Of a stretch of 64,000 nt of DNA, positions 28,380 through 38,582 are shown piece by piece. The DNA comes from Glandiceps talaboti. Lineage: Eukaryota > Hemichordata > Enteropneusta > Spengelidae. Within the stretch, counting starts at the first letter, position 1; each line of letters begins with the position of its first letter. The stretch lies in NCBI RefSeq assembly GCF_964340395.1, contig NC_135550.1:30011176-30075175 (forward strand), read 5' to 3'. The position numbers and the translations under genes are program-made. The notes under the pieces are model-generated. The model saw only the letters and a list, made by a program, of their open reading frames with translations. It was not told the DNA's origin and did not search any database.

Positions 28380-30259
28380 GTCATTGTCAAATCACAATAT
28401 CCCCTATATTGTCTATATTGTCATTGTCAAATCACAATATCCCCTATAGTGTCATTGTCAAATCACAATATCCCCTATATTGTCTATAGTGTCATTGTCA
28501 AATCACAATATCCCCTATATTGTCTATAGTGTCATTGTCAAATCACAATATCCCCTATATTGTCTATAGTGTCATTGTCAAATCACAATATCCCCTCTAT
28601 TGTCTATAGTGTCATTGTCAAATCACAATATCCCCTATATTGTCTATAGTGTCATTGTCAAATCACAATACCACCTCTATTGTCTATAGTGTCATTGTCA
28701 AATCACAATATCACCTCTATTGTATATAGTGTGATTGTCAAATCACAATATCCCCCTGTAACTGTCTAGTGTCATTGTCAAATCACAATATCCACTATAT
28801 TGTTTATAGTGTCATTGTCAAATCACAATATCCCCTCTACTGTCTATAGTGTCATTGTCAAATCACAATATCACCTCTATTGTCTATAGTGTCATTGTCA
28901 AATCACAATATCACCTCTATTGTCTATAGTGTCATTGTCAAATCACAATATCACCTCTATTGTCTATAGTGTCATTGTCAAATCACAATAGTGTCTATAG
29001 TGTCATTGTCAAATCACAATATCCCCTCTACTGTCTATAGTGTCATTGTCAAATCACAATATCCCCTCTATTGTCTATAGTGTCATTGTCAAATCACAAT
29101 ATCACCTCTATTGTCTAAAGTGTCATTGTCAAATCACAATATCCCCTATATTGTCTATAGTGTCATTGTCAAATCACAATATCACCTCTATTGTCTAAAG
29201 TGTGATTGTCAAATCACAATATCACCTCTATTGTCTAAAGTGTCATTGTCAAATCACAATATCACCTCTATTGTCTAAAGTGTCATTGTCAAATCACAAT
29301 ATCACCTCTATTGTCTATAGTGTCATTGTCAAATCACAATATCACCTCTATTGTCTATAGTGTCATTGTCAAATCACAATATCACCTCTACTGTCTAGTG
29401 TCCTTGTCAAATCACAATATCACCTCTATTGTCTAAAGTGTCATTGTCAAATCACAATATCCCCTATATTGTCTATAGTGTCATTGTCAAATCACAATAT
29501 CACCTCTATTGTCTATAGTGTCATTATCAAATCACAATATCCCCTCTATTATCTATAGTGTGATTGTAAAATCACAATATCCCCTCTATTATCTAGTGTC
29601 CTTGTCAAATCACTATATCCCCTCTACTGTCTAAAGTGTCATTGTCATATCACAATATCACATATCTATAGTGTCATTGTCAAATCACAATATCACCTAT
29701 ATTATCTATAGTGTCCATGTCAAATCACGATATCCCATCTACTGTCTATAGTTTCATTGTCAAATCACAATATCACCTATATTATCTATAGTGTCATTGT
29801 CAAATCACAATATCCACTATATTGTTTATAGTGTCATTGTCAAATCACAGTATCACCTCTATTATCTAAAGTGTCCTTGTCAAATCACAATATCACCTCT
29901 ATTGTCTATAGTGACATTGTCAAATCACAATATCACCTCTATTGTCTAAAGTGTCATTGTCAAATCACAATATCCCCTCTACTGTCTATAGTGTCATTGT
30001 CAAATCATGATATCACCTCTATTATCTAAAGTGTCCTTGTCAAATCACAATATCACCTCTATTGTCTATAGTGACATTGTCAAATCACAATATCACCTCT
30101 ACTGTCTATAGTGTCGTCAAATCACGATATCACCTATATTGTCTATAGTGTCATTGTCAAATCACAATATCCCTTCTACTGTCTATAGTGTCATTGTCAA
30201 TATCCCCTCTACTGTCTATAGTGTCATTGTCAAATCACGATATCCCCCTACTGTCTATA
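28380..30259. repeat. 40-bp minisatellite, about 47 copies (1.88 kb)
   Basis: The period is exactly 40 bp over most of the array. The unit is GTCATTGTCAAATCACAATA followed by TCCCCTATATTGTCTATAGT. The second half varies (CCCCTATA, CACCTCTA, CCCCTCTA; ATTG, ACTG, TTATC), and the variants cluster in runs, giving a higher-order mosaic. The first half contains the imperfect inverted pair ATTGT...ACAAT. Copies near the right end are more diverged and some are shortened. It is intergenic between BCL11 and TMEM160. Confidence 0.97.
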
Positions 30260-31877
30260 CTAAAGCAATTGTACTATCAGGTGACACCAAAATTTAACCC
30301 ATTAAACCAGTGTATAAGTGGCTATAATGATCGCAGTAGCTGTGTATGCAAGCTTTTTCAACCAGCAAAAATAACCCAAATGTTTAATGGAAAATGGTTT
30401 AATTTAAAAAAGTTTTGTTGATTTCAATAATGAAAGAGCTATTCATGTATTCAATGACATCCTATTTACAACAACTATTATATATATGATATTGAAAAAA
30501 AGTGTTACATTCACCATATTGCAAGTACTAATAATTACTACTACAAATGATGTGGAAACAGTACTGACTTTTTTGCCGCAAACCATTAAAGAACAATGAG
30601 ATATTGACATGTATTATGTTGTTTTACAGCATGCCTATGATACATTTTAATATTTTCTAAATTACTGAGTAGAGAGATAGTCTGTAGTTTGAATGGTTGA
30701 ATACATCTAATGTAAATCAAAACTTGTACTGGCTTGGTCATCAGACATGCAAACTCTATACAGGTGTTCTCTTTACTAGTGTGCTGCAAGCTAAAAAGCT
30801 ACCAAAATCAAAATATTGAGACCATAGCATAGTTTCTTCAAACTTTGTAGTGATTTATGCACTGATGCAGCTATTATATGTCTATATATAAAGTCTTAAA
30901 ACCAAACTTTGTCACCTATGAGATTAAATTAATTGATGCATAGATCCTGGAGTGAGCCAAGATGTAGTGCTTCCTGAGACTGCTAAGTCCAGAATACCTG
31001 AGACCATGTGACACATTCAACTTACATGTAATGATTGTTTGTATTCAAACATATGACACAGTCCATATCTGCCCTCTAGTGTTTCTATAGATATATTTCA
31101 CCAATAGTGTCAATCAAGAAAAGAGCAGAATGACACTTTCCTTGAACTGTATATTATGTTCATATGCTGCAGCCCTTCATTCTCGCAAACCAGAGTTATT
31201 ATTTCTACCACTATGCTTCAAAATAAAAGTATGGACTGGCTCGTTAAGAACAGTACCATAAAGCGGTCATGGTTTGTGACGCTGCAGCCCTTATAGTTTG
31301 CAAAAGAAGTCTGACCAAAGTTTCACTAAAAAAAGTTCAATATTCCAAAAGTTTTACATTTTAATAATTTACTGCTACACCCATGGCATTAAATGGATAC
31401 ACAAAATGTTCACACAATCCTTGTATATTTTGTAATTTATGTAATTCTGAGACAATATAGTCATCTTACAGAAAAGTTATACCATAAGTATACTAACAAA
31501 GATGTGATAAAAGTTACATAGCTACTTCTGTAACAAGTGTAATATGATATCAATGAATTCCTACAGACTTCTGAAAATGAAAGGTTCAGTCAAATAGGCA
31601 TAAATGTTTAGTATATAGTATTGAATACATTCCTAGGTATCTGATATTCAAAATGTCTCAGTTTTAAAAAATCTGTAGTGATGCTATAGTACATGTACAT
31701 TTAAAATTAACTTTTTTTCTGGATTGCGAACCAAAGAAGAAACAAAATACAATTAATTTAGTTCCCACATTTTTGCTAGGCCAGACATCAAATCATTATT
31801 ATATTGTATGAGGCATACAAATATAGGTAATACAGGAATTCGGTAAGAGTTTTACCGGTATCTATGATGCACCATTG
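30260..31877. other. Intergenic; one short inverted-repeat element
   Basis: AT-rich sequence without a supported gene. It includes the short element at 31178-31280 (listed separately). The sequence just before 31870 contains a small perfect palindrome CGGTAA-gagtt-TTACCG near 31841. Confidence 0.5.
31178..31280. mobile_element. Short MITE-like element (CGCAAACCA ends), copy 1
   Basis: The element begins CATTCTCGCAAACCAG and ends ATGGTTTGTGAC, so the ends are imperfect inverted repeats (TCGCAAACC / GGTTTGTGA). It is flanked by a 12-bp direct repeat GCTGCAGCCCTT (31166-31177 and 31281-31292), which could be a target-site duplication. A second copy at 57989-58096 shares the interior, including GTTATT..TACCACTATGCTTC versus GTTATT..TTCCGCTACACTTC. 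It is non-coding. Confidence 0.6.
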
Positions 31878-32165
31878 ATGTATCGTCCCAAGTTCTATCA
31901 ATGCAGATTTTACGTCAGATTCTTTCTAGACTTTATCGACTACTTGTCTTTTAAATATGGGCCTTGTTATTCTTTAGTACAAATTCGTTTGTGTGAACAA
32001 GTTTTGAACATGTTACATGTAAGCGATCCAACAGAAAGGATTACTTTGAGTATGGCTGTAACTATACATCATTACCTATTACACTCACGTACACAGTTTA
32101 TCCCGTTGTTACAGAAACAGAGAGACGACCTACTTTATTCACTAGACGTCCGTTCGTCATTATAA
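31878..32165 (+). CDS. Uncharacterised short open frame just upstream of TMEM160
   Basis: A 95-codon frame starting MYRPKFYQCRFYVRFFLDFI and ending LLYSLDVRSSL stops 51 nt before the TMEM160 ATG, on the same strand. Composition is mixed and not low-complexity, with aromatic residues at the N-terminus and an amphipathic Leu/Arg pattern later. I recognise no family. It could be an upstream open frame in the TMEM160 leader, a small independent gene, or chance. Its proximity to the promoter-like NRF1-type palindrome at 32172 argues that most of it lies upstream of the TMEM160 transcription start. Confidence 0.25.
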   Translation: MYRPKFYQCRFYVRFFLDFIDYLSFKYGPCYSLVQIRLCEQVLNMLHVSDPTERITLSMAVTIHHYLLHSRTQFIPLLQKQRDDLLYSLDVRSSL

Positions 32166-32171
32166 TTAAAC

Positions 32172-32183
32172 TACGCATGCGTA
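32172..32183. promoter_or_regulatory. NRF1-like palindrome upstream of TMEM160
   Basis: TACGCATGCGTA is a perfect 12-bp palindrome 34 bp before the TMEM160 ATG. It resembles the NRF1 consensus (GCGCATGCGC), a factor that drives many nuclear genes for mitochondrial proteins. Each half-site has one mismatch to consensus, so the assignment is inference. Confidence 0.4.
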
Positions 32184-32216
32184 TTAAGTTCCAGCCCACA
32201 AGTGTAATACTCTGTC

Positions 32217-32600
32217 ATGGCTGCGCCCTTACAGCTACAGAAGGCGCTGTTCGCGTGCGGAAGACAATTCAACCAACTTCCAAAGTTAGTTGCGTGTAGA
32301 CAGCTTTCAAGAAGCTTTCAAAACTTGTCATTGTCTAGATCTGTGTTGGCCGGCGGTAGATTGAAAAGCTCGCTTGCTTGTTCAAAAACATGGCCTTGTT
32401 CACGACAGCTGTTTTTGTTGACACGTCCTCTCGGAACACCTGCTTCGGAAATGAACGTAAACACGATGTCGGTTTCGAAGCAGGCGTACTCGACTAGTTC
32501 CAGATCAGTACAAAAATCCAGTCAGACAGTGACAACTCAAGATGTGAAGAAGTTGGAAGAAGAGTTGATGGCAAAGACTCAACAGGAGAGGGCTCTTTGG
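32217..32600 (+). CDS. TMEM160: TMEM160 homologue, exon 1 (mitochondrial presequence)
   Basis: First coding exon of a four-exon gene for a TMEM160-like mitochondrial membrane protein (247 aa by my assembly; human 188 aa). The ATG at 32217 is fixed by an in-frame TAA at 32205. The exon ends ...ERALW at a phase-0 donor GTAGGT (32601). The first acidic residue is Glu78; before it lie about a dozen Arg/Lys and many Ser/Leu, a textbook mitochondrial targeting peptide. Residues 80-128 are Ser/Thr/Gln-rich and then helical (KKLEEELMAKTQQERALW). Human TMEM160 has been placed in the mitochondrial inner membrane; its molecular role is poorly defined. The N-terminal half is not conserved in sequence with human, only in character. 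Confidence 0.88.
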
Positions 32601-35039
32601 GTAGGTTGTGATTTGTTTACCAGTTATTTTAAGCTACATAACTTTTGGTGTTTTGACCTCATTTAGAGGTCAAGTAACAGGGAGGGGGCGTTCGGACTGA
32701 ACGATTCTTTAATATTCTTTGGAAAAGCTAAAGGGTGTTTCCTCGTATATGTAGTTTTGTAGGTAAGGCCAGGATCTATAAATTTGTCATTTGCTCAGTG
32801 AATATTTAGATCACCCCTGTGAACATGAATTTACATGACCCATCACATACCTTGTTGCATAACTTGAATAGTCTATAGAGATAATGAGGCATTGTTACAT
32901 AATTGCAGAACGTAACTACCAGCTCAGTGATGTCAATGACCTGAGATTAATAGATGCAAAAAGCTATCAACAAGTAGAGGAGTGGCCTCTATAATGGAGA
33001 AGGGTGTTGTTCTTTACAATACAACAGATGAAAGAAATCAACAATTTACTGCCATGTGAATGATTGATAAATCTTTCAGTTAAAAAAAAGGATGGGGTGA
33101 TAATGGAAAAATTGATGATTAACATTAATGATTCTACTCAAACTTTGAAAAGAATTATGGGGGGGGGGGTGGAGTTGCTATGGATCAATAGAGGCACAAT
33201 GTATAATTGTTATGTAGGCTTGTATAGGTTGGTACCTATACTTAATTGGTAGCTTTGTTCCAAACTGACAAAGAAATAAAAGTACCACATACTACAGTGG
33301 TATTTTGAAGTTGTAAAAGGCATGGTAACTTTAATTAAAATTGGATATAGATATTTTCTCTCTTATCATTTGGCAATGATTGTCAAATCACTTCATCCCA
33401 ATTTCAACTCATCCCACTTACAACATCCCCTCGTCAGCCCCCCCCCCCCAATTCAATTTGTGCATCTAAGAAACCAGTCTTCCCTCAGATTGAAACCTAC
33501 TATAGCTTATATAAGTTTTACTTGTGAATTTTACAATGTTCTGATTTCGTCTTGACTTAATGCATTTTCACTCATTCAGCAGCACTGCAGTGAGCTCTGC
33601 AAACTCTGTCAGTCTTGGGAAAACATACATCAGTTGGCCATAGATGTCACTCTGACCATAGACCATAGGTTCAGATTGCACACTTAATGGCATTTTGAAA
33701 CTCAGTTCAGCTGTCCCTAAGAGTGTATTGATAAAGAGTGTTTGTCATGGAGTGGCAGTTTGAGATTGAGATGGGTTATAGCTGGATATGTTGAAATTGG
33801 GATGAAGAGATTGTGGATCGATACCTCAGAGAACTAAATTAAGAAAATCATTATTGTTATACATGTAGCAGATGAGTGAAAATCATTCTCTCCTTTTCAG
33901 CTTCTTTAATATTCCATGTATAATTTGATAGGTTTGAATTTAACCTGTGTTTTCATCAATCAATATCGTTCATTTACATTTATTTTTTGGGGAAAGATGA
34001 ACACAATATGGAATATTCAATATGAATCCACATAGAATACTATAGACTTTTATTAGAACTTCAATTTATCAGCAAGAAATCTTATTGAAATGTTGTATAT
34101 AAAGAAAGTGTACATGACATAAACATTTCCTTTTGATATTCCTAGAAATGATAAAACTCATTAATCATAATAAATCTTTGTGTCTTGCACTCTGACATGT
34201 GAGCATTAAAACCTTGATGATAACAATCAGAGAATATATATATACAGACACTTTGTTTTTTTACAGGGAGTGCAACACTGTGTTTTTACAGGGAGTGCAA
34301 CACTGTGTTTTTTACAGGGAGTGCAACACTGTGTTTTTTACAGGGGGTGCAACACTGTGTTTTTTAGGGGAGTGCAATGCTGTGTTTTTTAGGGGAGTAT
34401 GGGGAGTACAACGCTGTGTTTTTTAGGGGAGTATGGGGAGTGCAACGCTGTGTTTTTATGGGGAGTGCAATTCATAATAGTATTACCATTAACCTAGAGT
34501 CCAATCAGGAATTTATATCATGTCCCCTCTTGCCTAGCATTTTCCTAATGGTTGTGTATTAAAACCTGAAAATTAGACACAACAATATTCGTGATATGGT
34601 AATCATGTTGTTTACATGGTACTGCTCCATGCACTCTCCTCATTGGTTCAAATCACAGTGACAATATTGATATCATCTCACAGCAAGCAAATAAGAATTT
34701 GTGCTGACTTCCTTGTCATTAAAGTAAACAAACGATAAAGAAAATGCTGGGTGAGAGGGAAGTACAAAAAAATGTAGATACTCCAAATCCCCACATGATT
34801 TGTCTGTAGGGTATAGTATAAAACTAGTAGTCAACACCCGTATTATAATTGTAATCAAATTGTCATATTTTTATGAACTTCTGGAATCCACTACTCTTTG
34901 GAAAACCACATAGACTGCATTGTCATTATTTCCGTGGGAGAGTAATATTGATTCCAGCTCCCCTGCATAGAAAATATATAATGAAAGACATTAGATGATG
35001 GAGATTGAACTTACTTTTTATTTTGTGTTCATTTTTCAG
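32601..35039 (+). other. TMEM160 intron 1
   Basis: A 2.4-kb intron from GTAGGT to TTTTTCAG. It contains a G-run near 33159, a C-run near 33439 and a 25-27-bp minisatellite at 34262-34470. No coding potential recognised. Confidence 0.8.
34262..34470. repeat. 25-27-bp minisatellite, about 8 copies, in TMEM160 intron 1
   Basis: Units of the type TTTTTTACAGGGAGTGCAAC + ACTGTG. The first four keep an ACAG|GG trinucleotide context after a T-run, resembling 3' splice sites. Later copies read TTTTTTAGGGGAGTGCAA, and two carry an extra GTATGGGGA segment. It lies about 570 bp upstream of the microexon acceptor. Confidence 0.9.
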
Positions 35040-35064
35040 ATTCTGAGAACAGGACATGAAAATA
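35040..35064 (+). CDS. TMEM160: TMEM160 homologue, exon 2 (25-nt microexon)
   Basis: A 25-nt exon lies between acceptor CATTTTTCAG (ending 35039) and donor GTAAGT (35065). It encodes ILRTGHEN plus the first base of the next codon. Joined in frame it gives ALW-ILRTGHEN-TYLSWARN, which aligns with AWLLRKAHETAFLSWFRN of human TMEM160. Without this exon the frame would be broken, because entry is phase 0 and exit phase 1. The splice sites are strong for so short an exon. Confidence 0.85.
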
Positions 35065-35457
35065 GTAAGTTGACCAAAAGTTACATAGACATCTCTGAGG
35101 TACCATCTTCAAAAGTTACATCGTTCTATCTTAGTCTTGTATAGAAGTGTATCAACCAATCAGAACTGTTTAGGTTTATCCTTACACTATGTATAATTTC
35201 AATTAGTACTAACATTGTTTTGTGTGTCTGACTGGAGAAAAAACCTACCGCAACACTCCTAATCTAAGCAGTAGGAGAGGTGGATTATTTCGACCTTTGA
35301 CCTATACTGAGTGAAAATAAATGCTTACACAGACGTTATATATTGTTCCATCTCTGTCAGAGTCAATGACAAAAAGGAAATACATACATCATTCTTAATT
35401 GATGAGAGATGATTTAAACCATTTATCTCTCTTTATCGTATTTGTTGTCTACCACAG

Positions 35458-35556
35458 CATATTTATCATGGGCAAGAAATGCTATCATAAGCTGTGTTGG
35501 AGGCTATACAATGTATGGACAAGACCAAATTCCATGGAATAAAGAGGCTGCGCTAG
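35458..35556 (+). CDS. TMEM160: TMEM160 homologue, exon 3
   Basis: A 99-nt exon lies between acceptor GTTGTCTACCACAG (ending 35457) and donor GTAGGT (35557). It is entered in phase 1 and left in phase 1. It encodes YLSWARNAIISCVGGYTMYG + QDQIPWNKEAAL, residues 138-169. This corresponds to FLSWFRNGLLASGIGVISFM... of human TMEM160, the start of the conserved membrane domain. The open frame continues past the donor into intron to 35684 and should not be taken as coding. Confidence 0.88.
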
Positions 35557-36585
35557 GTAGGTTGGTTGTTGTCATGGGGATAGTTGGCATGGTAATAGTT
35601 TCCCAGTTTATACATGTCCAATTCAATACAGTTTTCCCTCTAGCAAAGAAATTTCATGTGTCCAATAAGAGCAACATCTTTTAACAATATAATACAGACG
35701 TATCTCAAATATAGGTCAAAATAAGTGATTTGTCATGGTGTGGACGTTTAATATTCAAAATCTGAAAATAATGTCCTCAAGATGGTTTGGGAATTTTCCA
35801 TCACAAAGTGTTTGAGCATCTCTCCAAACTCACCATGGTTGACATTTGTTAGTATCACTGACATCTTTCATTTTTAGCGAAAGTTAGCCAATAACATGTA
35901 CAACAGTCACTCAGGTTTAGAACTGTGTTACAATGTAACAAAGGAGAAATCGTTTATCATTATATTGTCTACTAGCTATAGGACATGTAGATTCTACTCT
36001 GGGCAAGGAATGTTAATAAAATATTTCAGGTATATTATATTTTCTTACCATCCTGAAGTAAGACATTGACAGTGTGCAATGCAGTCATCTTTATTGTTTA
36101 TTAGACTAAGTATAGTTTGATACATATTTTTATTTGTTCATTTATTTATTTGTTTGTATATATGTCTTTATGAATGTATGGATCATTTGTACGCACGTAA
36201 TTTGAAATGCACACTTCAACATTTTTACATTTGTATTGATGTACTCTGTTATTTCTCCTTGGTGTTTTATTCATCTGTATGGCTGTGTGAGTAAAGGTCA
36301 TTCATATCATGTATACATCACTTCAAATGATTTCAGTTCTTTATAGTACAATTCTCAGTACTTGAAATAGAATATTACTTCCTAGGCGCATCATAAAAAT
36401 AATGAATTCTTGGTTGACACCATAACGTCCACTCCATGCACTTCACATGCATTACTATAGGCATGCGTGAGAATGTCAAACTTTTTGTTCTATTTTGACC
36501 CTCTAGCATGAGATAAAATGCTATGGCAGGTACTGAGAATTACAAATTTGTACAATGTATTTTACTATTCCTTGTTGTTTTACAG

Positions 36586-36821
36586 GGTTGTTTCTCCTAG
36601 GTGTTACAACATTTACCATTGGTTCAGTCAGTTTTATCATATCATCCATAACACTGCGGAAGCTAATCAGATTGTCCCCATTGTTTATACTATGGAACTG
36701 TGTACACGCCACCATCAGTCTGTGTCTCTTCTGTACAGCCATTGCTATCTACATTGGACTTGTGGCGTTTGAACCAAAGGAGCAAACAGAAAAACAGGTT
36801 TCATCTGTTCAAGAGGTTTAA
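36586..36821 (+). CDS. TMEM160: TMEM160 homologue, exon 4 (transmembrane segments, stop)
   Basis: The terminal exon follows acceptor GTTGTTTTACAG (ending 36585). The G carried from exon 3 plus GG gives Gly170, then LFLLGVTTFTIGSVSFIISS, a membrane helix at about 171-192. A short basic loop (ITLRKLIR) and a second helix at about 203-230 (LFILWNCVHATISLCLFCTA) follow, then a short polar tail ending SSVQEV and TAA. GLFLLGV matches GFFLLGG in human TMEM160, where this helix pair is the conserved core. With about 128 residues before the conserved block, the protein is longer than vertebrate TMEM160 at the N-terminus and has no long acidic C-terminal tail. Confidence 0.9.
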
Positions 36822-36829
36822 ACTTTGAC

Positions 36830-37454
36830 ACATCTAGTCAACTGGGTCTGCTCCACACTGGCACATCTAGTCAACTGGGTCTGCTCCACACTGGCACATC
36901 TAGTCAACTGGGTCTGCTCCACACTGGTACATCTAGTCAACTGGGTCACCTAAACACTAACACATCTAGTCAACTGGGTCTGCTCCACACTGGCACATCT
37001 AGTCAACTGGGTCTGCTCCACACTGGCACATCTAGTCAACTGGGTCTGCTCCACACTGGTACATCTAGTCAACTGGGTCTGCTAAACACTGGCACATCTA
37101 GTCAACTGGGTCAGCTCCACACTGGCACATCTAGTCAACTGGGTCACCTAAACACTGGCACATCTAGTCAACTGGATCTGCTTCACACTGGCACATCTAG
37201 TCAACTGGGTCAGCTCCACACTGGCACATCTAGTCAACTGGGTCAGCTCCACACTGGCACATCTAGTCAACTGGGTCACCTAAACACTGGCACATCTAGT
37301 CAACTGGATCTGCTCCACACTGGCACATCTAGTCAACTGGGTCTGCTCCAAACTGGCACATCTAGTCAACTGGGTCTTCTAAACACTGGCACATCTAGTC
37401 AACTGGATCTGCTCCACACTGGCACATCTAGTCAACTGGGTCTGCTCCACACTT
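36830..37454. repeat. 33-bp minisatellite in TMEM160 3'UTR, 19 copies
   Basis: The exact 33-bp unit is ACATCTAGTCAACTGGGTCT + GCTCCACACTGGC, starting 8 nt after the TMEM160 TAA. Variants include CACCTAAACACT, CAGCTCC and GGATCTGCT. Copies are highly similar, so the array is young or homogenised. The 33-bp period is a multiple of three. A poly(A) signal AATAAA lies beyond it at 38045, so it is probably transcribed in the 3'UTR. Confidence 0.97.
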
Positions 37455-38044
37455 CAAGTGCACAGTAGACCATTTACAGCATACATTATCAAAACCATAC
37501 ACTGAGCTGATAAGGTAGATCATTCACAGAATACAATGATAGTGCAATGTACTTACCTCCTATATGAAGTACAAAGCCCCAATACAAACCATACTGTAGA
37601 TGTCACATATGACATTTTATGTCTAAACTGAGATGATTTTTTTATAATACAAAAATACTAATACATGTAACAATACGTAATCCTACCTGAACAGGAAAGG
37701 CACTTATTTACAGACCTGGGTCAGTCATTTTTATAGGGGATACTAAAGTTAGAACAAGGTTAGGCAACAAGTAATGCAACATTCTGTCTCAGTTACATAA
37801 TACTATCAAACTAGATCTAATGTCATATATTTGCATAGTTTACAGAAGCAAAAATGATAATTCTGTTTTGGGATATTGTCAACTTTCATATGTTATACAA
37901 ATCTTTCATCTATTAAGTCAGTTCTCATCAATGTTTTCAATTAATGGTAAATATGTCGTCATTCTGTTGATACACACATGTAAGGACATAGTTATGCCAT
38001 GGCTTGATTTTTGCCTCTAGTTGTGATGAATCAAATTTTACAGC

Positions 38045-38050
38045 AATAAA
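38045..38050 (+). terminator. Candidate TMEM160 poly(A) signal
   Basis: AATAAA about 1.2 kb after the TMEM160 stop and beyond the 33-bp array. It is the first canonical hexamer I noticed downstream; no strong GT-rich element follows closely, so usage is uncertain. Confidence 0.35.
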
Positions 38051-38230
38051 TACATTTTGATATCCTTTTTAATATTGAGTTAGAAATAATGATCAATTTT
38101 ACCTTATTCATTTAGGTTTTGAAAGAAATTAATCTTGTGGATTTTAAAAAATAATGCAAAAGTTGAAGCTCAAGTAAAATAGGAAGAGTAATGAAATAGA
38201 TCATATGTTGAAATGGCCATGACATATACA

Positions 38231-38582
38231 TCACACACAGATACAGATACAGATACAGATACAGATACAGATACACACACAGACAGACACAGATACAGAT
38301 ACACACACAGACAGACAGACACAGATACAGATACAGATACACACACAGACACAGATACAGATACATAGACAGATACAGATACAGATACATAGACAGATAC
38401 AGATACATAGACAGATACATAGACAGATACAGATACATAGACAGATACAGATACAGGTACAGATATAGATACATAGACATACAGATAAAGGTACAGATAC
38501 AGATACATAGACAGATACAGATACAGATACATGGACAGATACAGATACAGATACAGATACATGGACATCACACACAGACAGA
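38231..38582. repeat. (CAGATA)n hexanucleotide-derived array
   Basis: About 350 bp of CAGATA units interspersed with CATAGA, CACACA and CAGACA variants. Minus-strand frames reading LYLYLS or VSVSV across it are artefacts. Confidence 0.95.

Noticed and set aside
28380-30259. CRISPR-like regular repeats
   Set aside because: Direct 40-bp tandem units without unique spacers, in a eukaryotic genome; an ordinary minisatellite.
35557-35684. Extension of the TMEM160 exon 3 open frame
   Set aside because: A GTAGGT donor at 35557 and exact in-frame joining to GLFLLGV at 36586 match the TMEM160 family; the extension does not.
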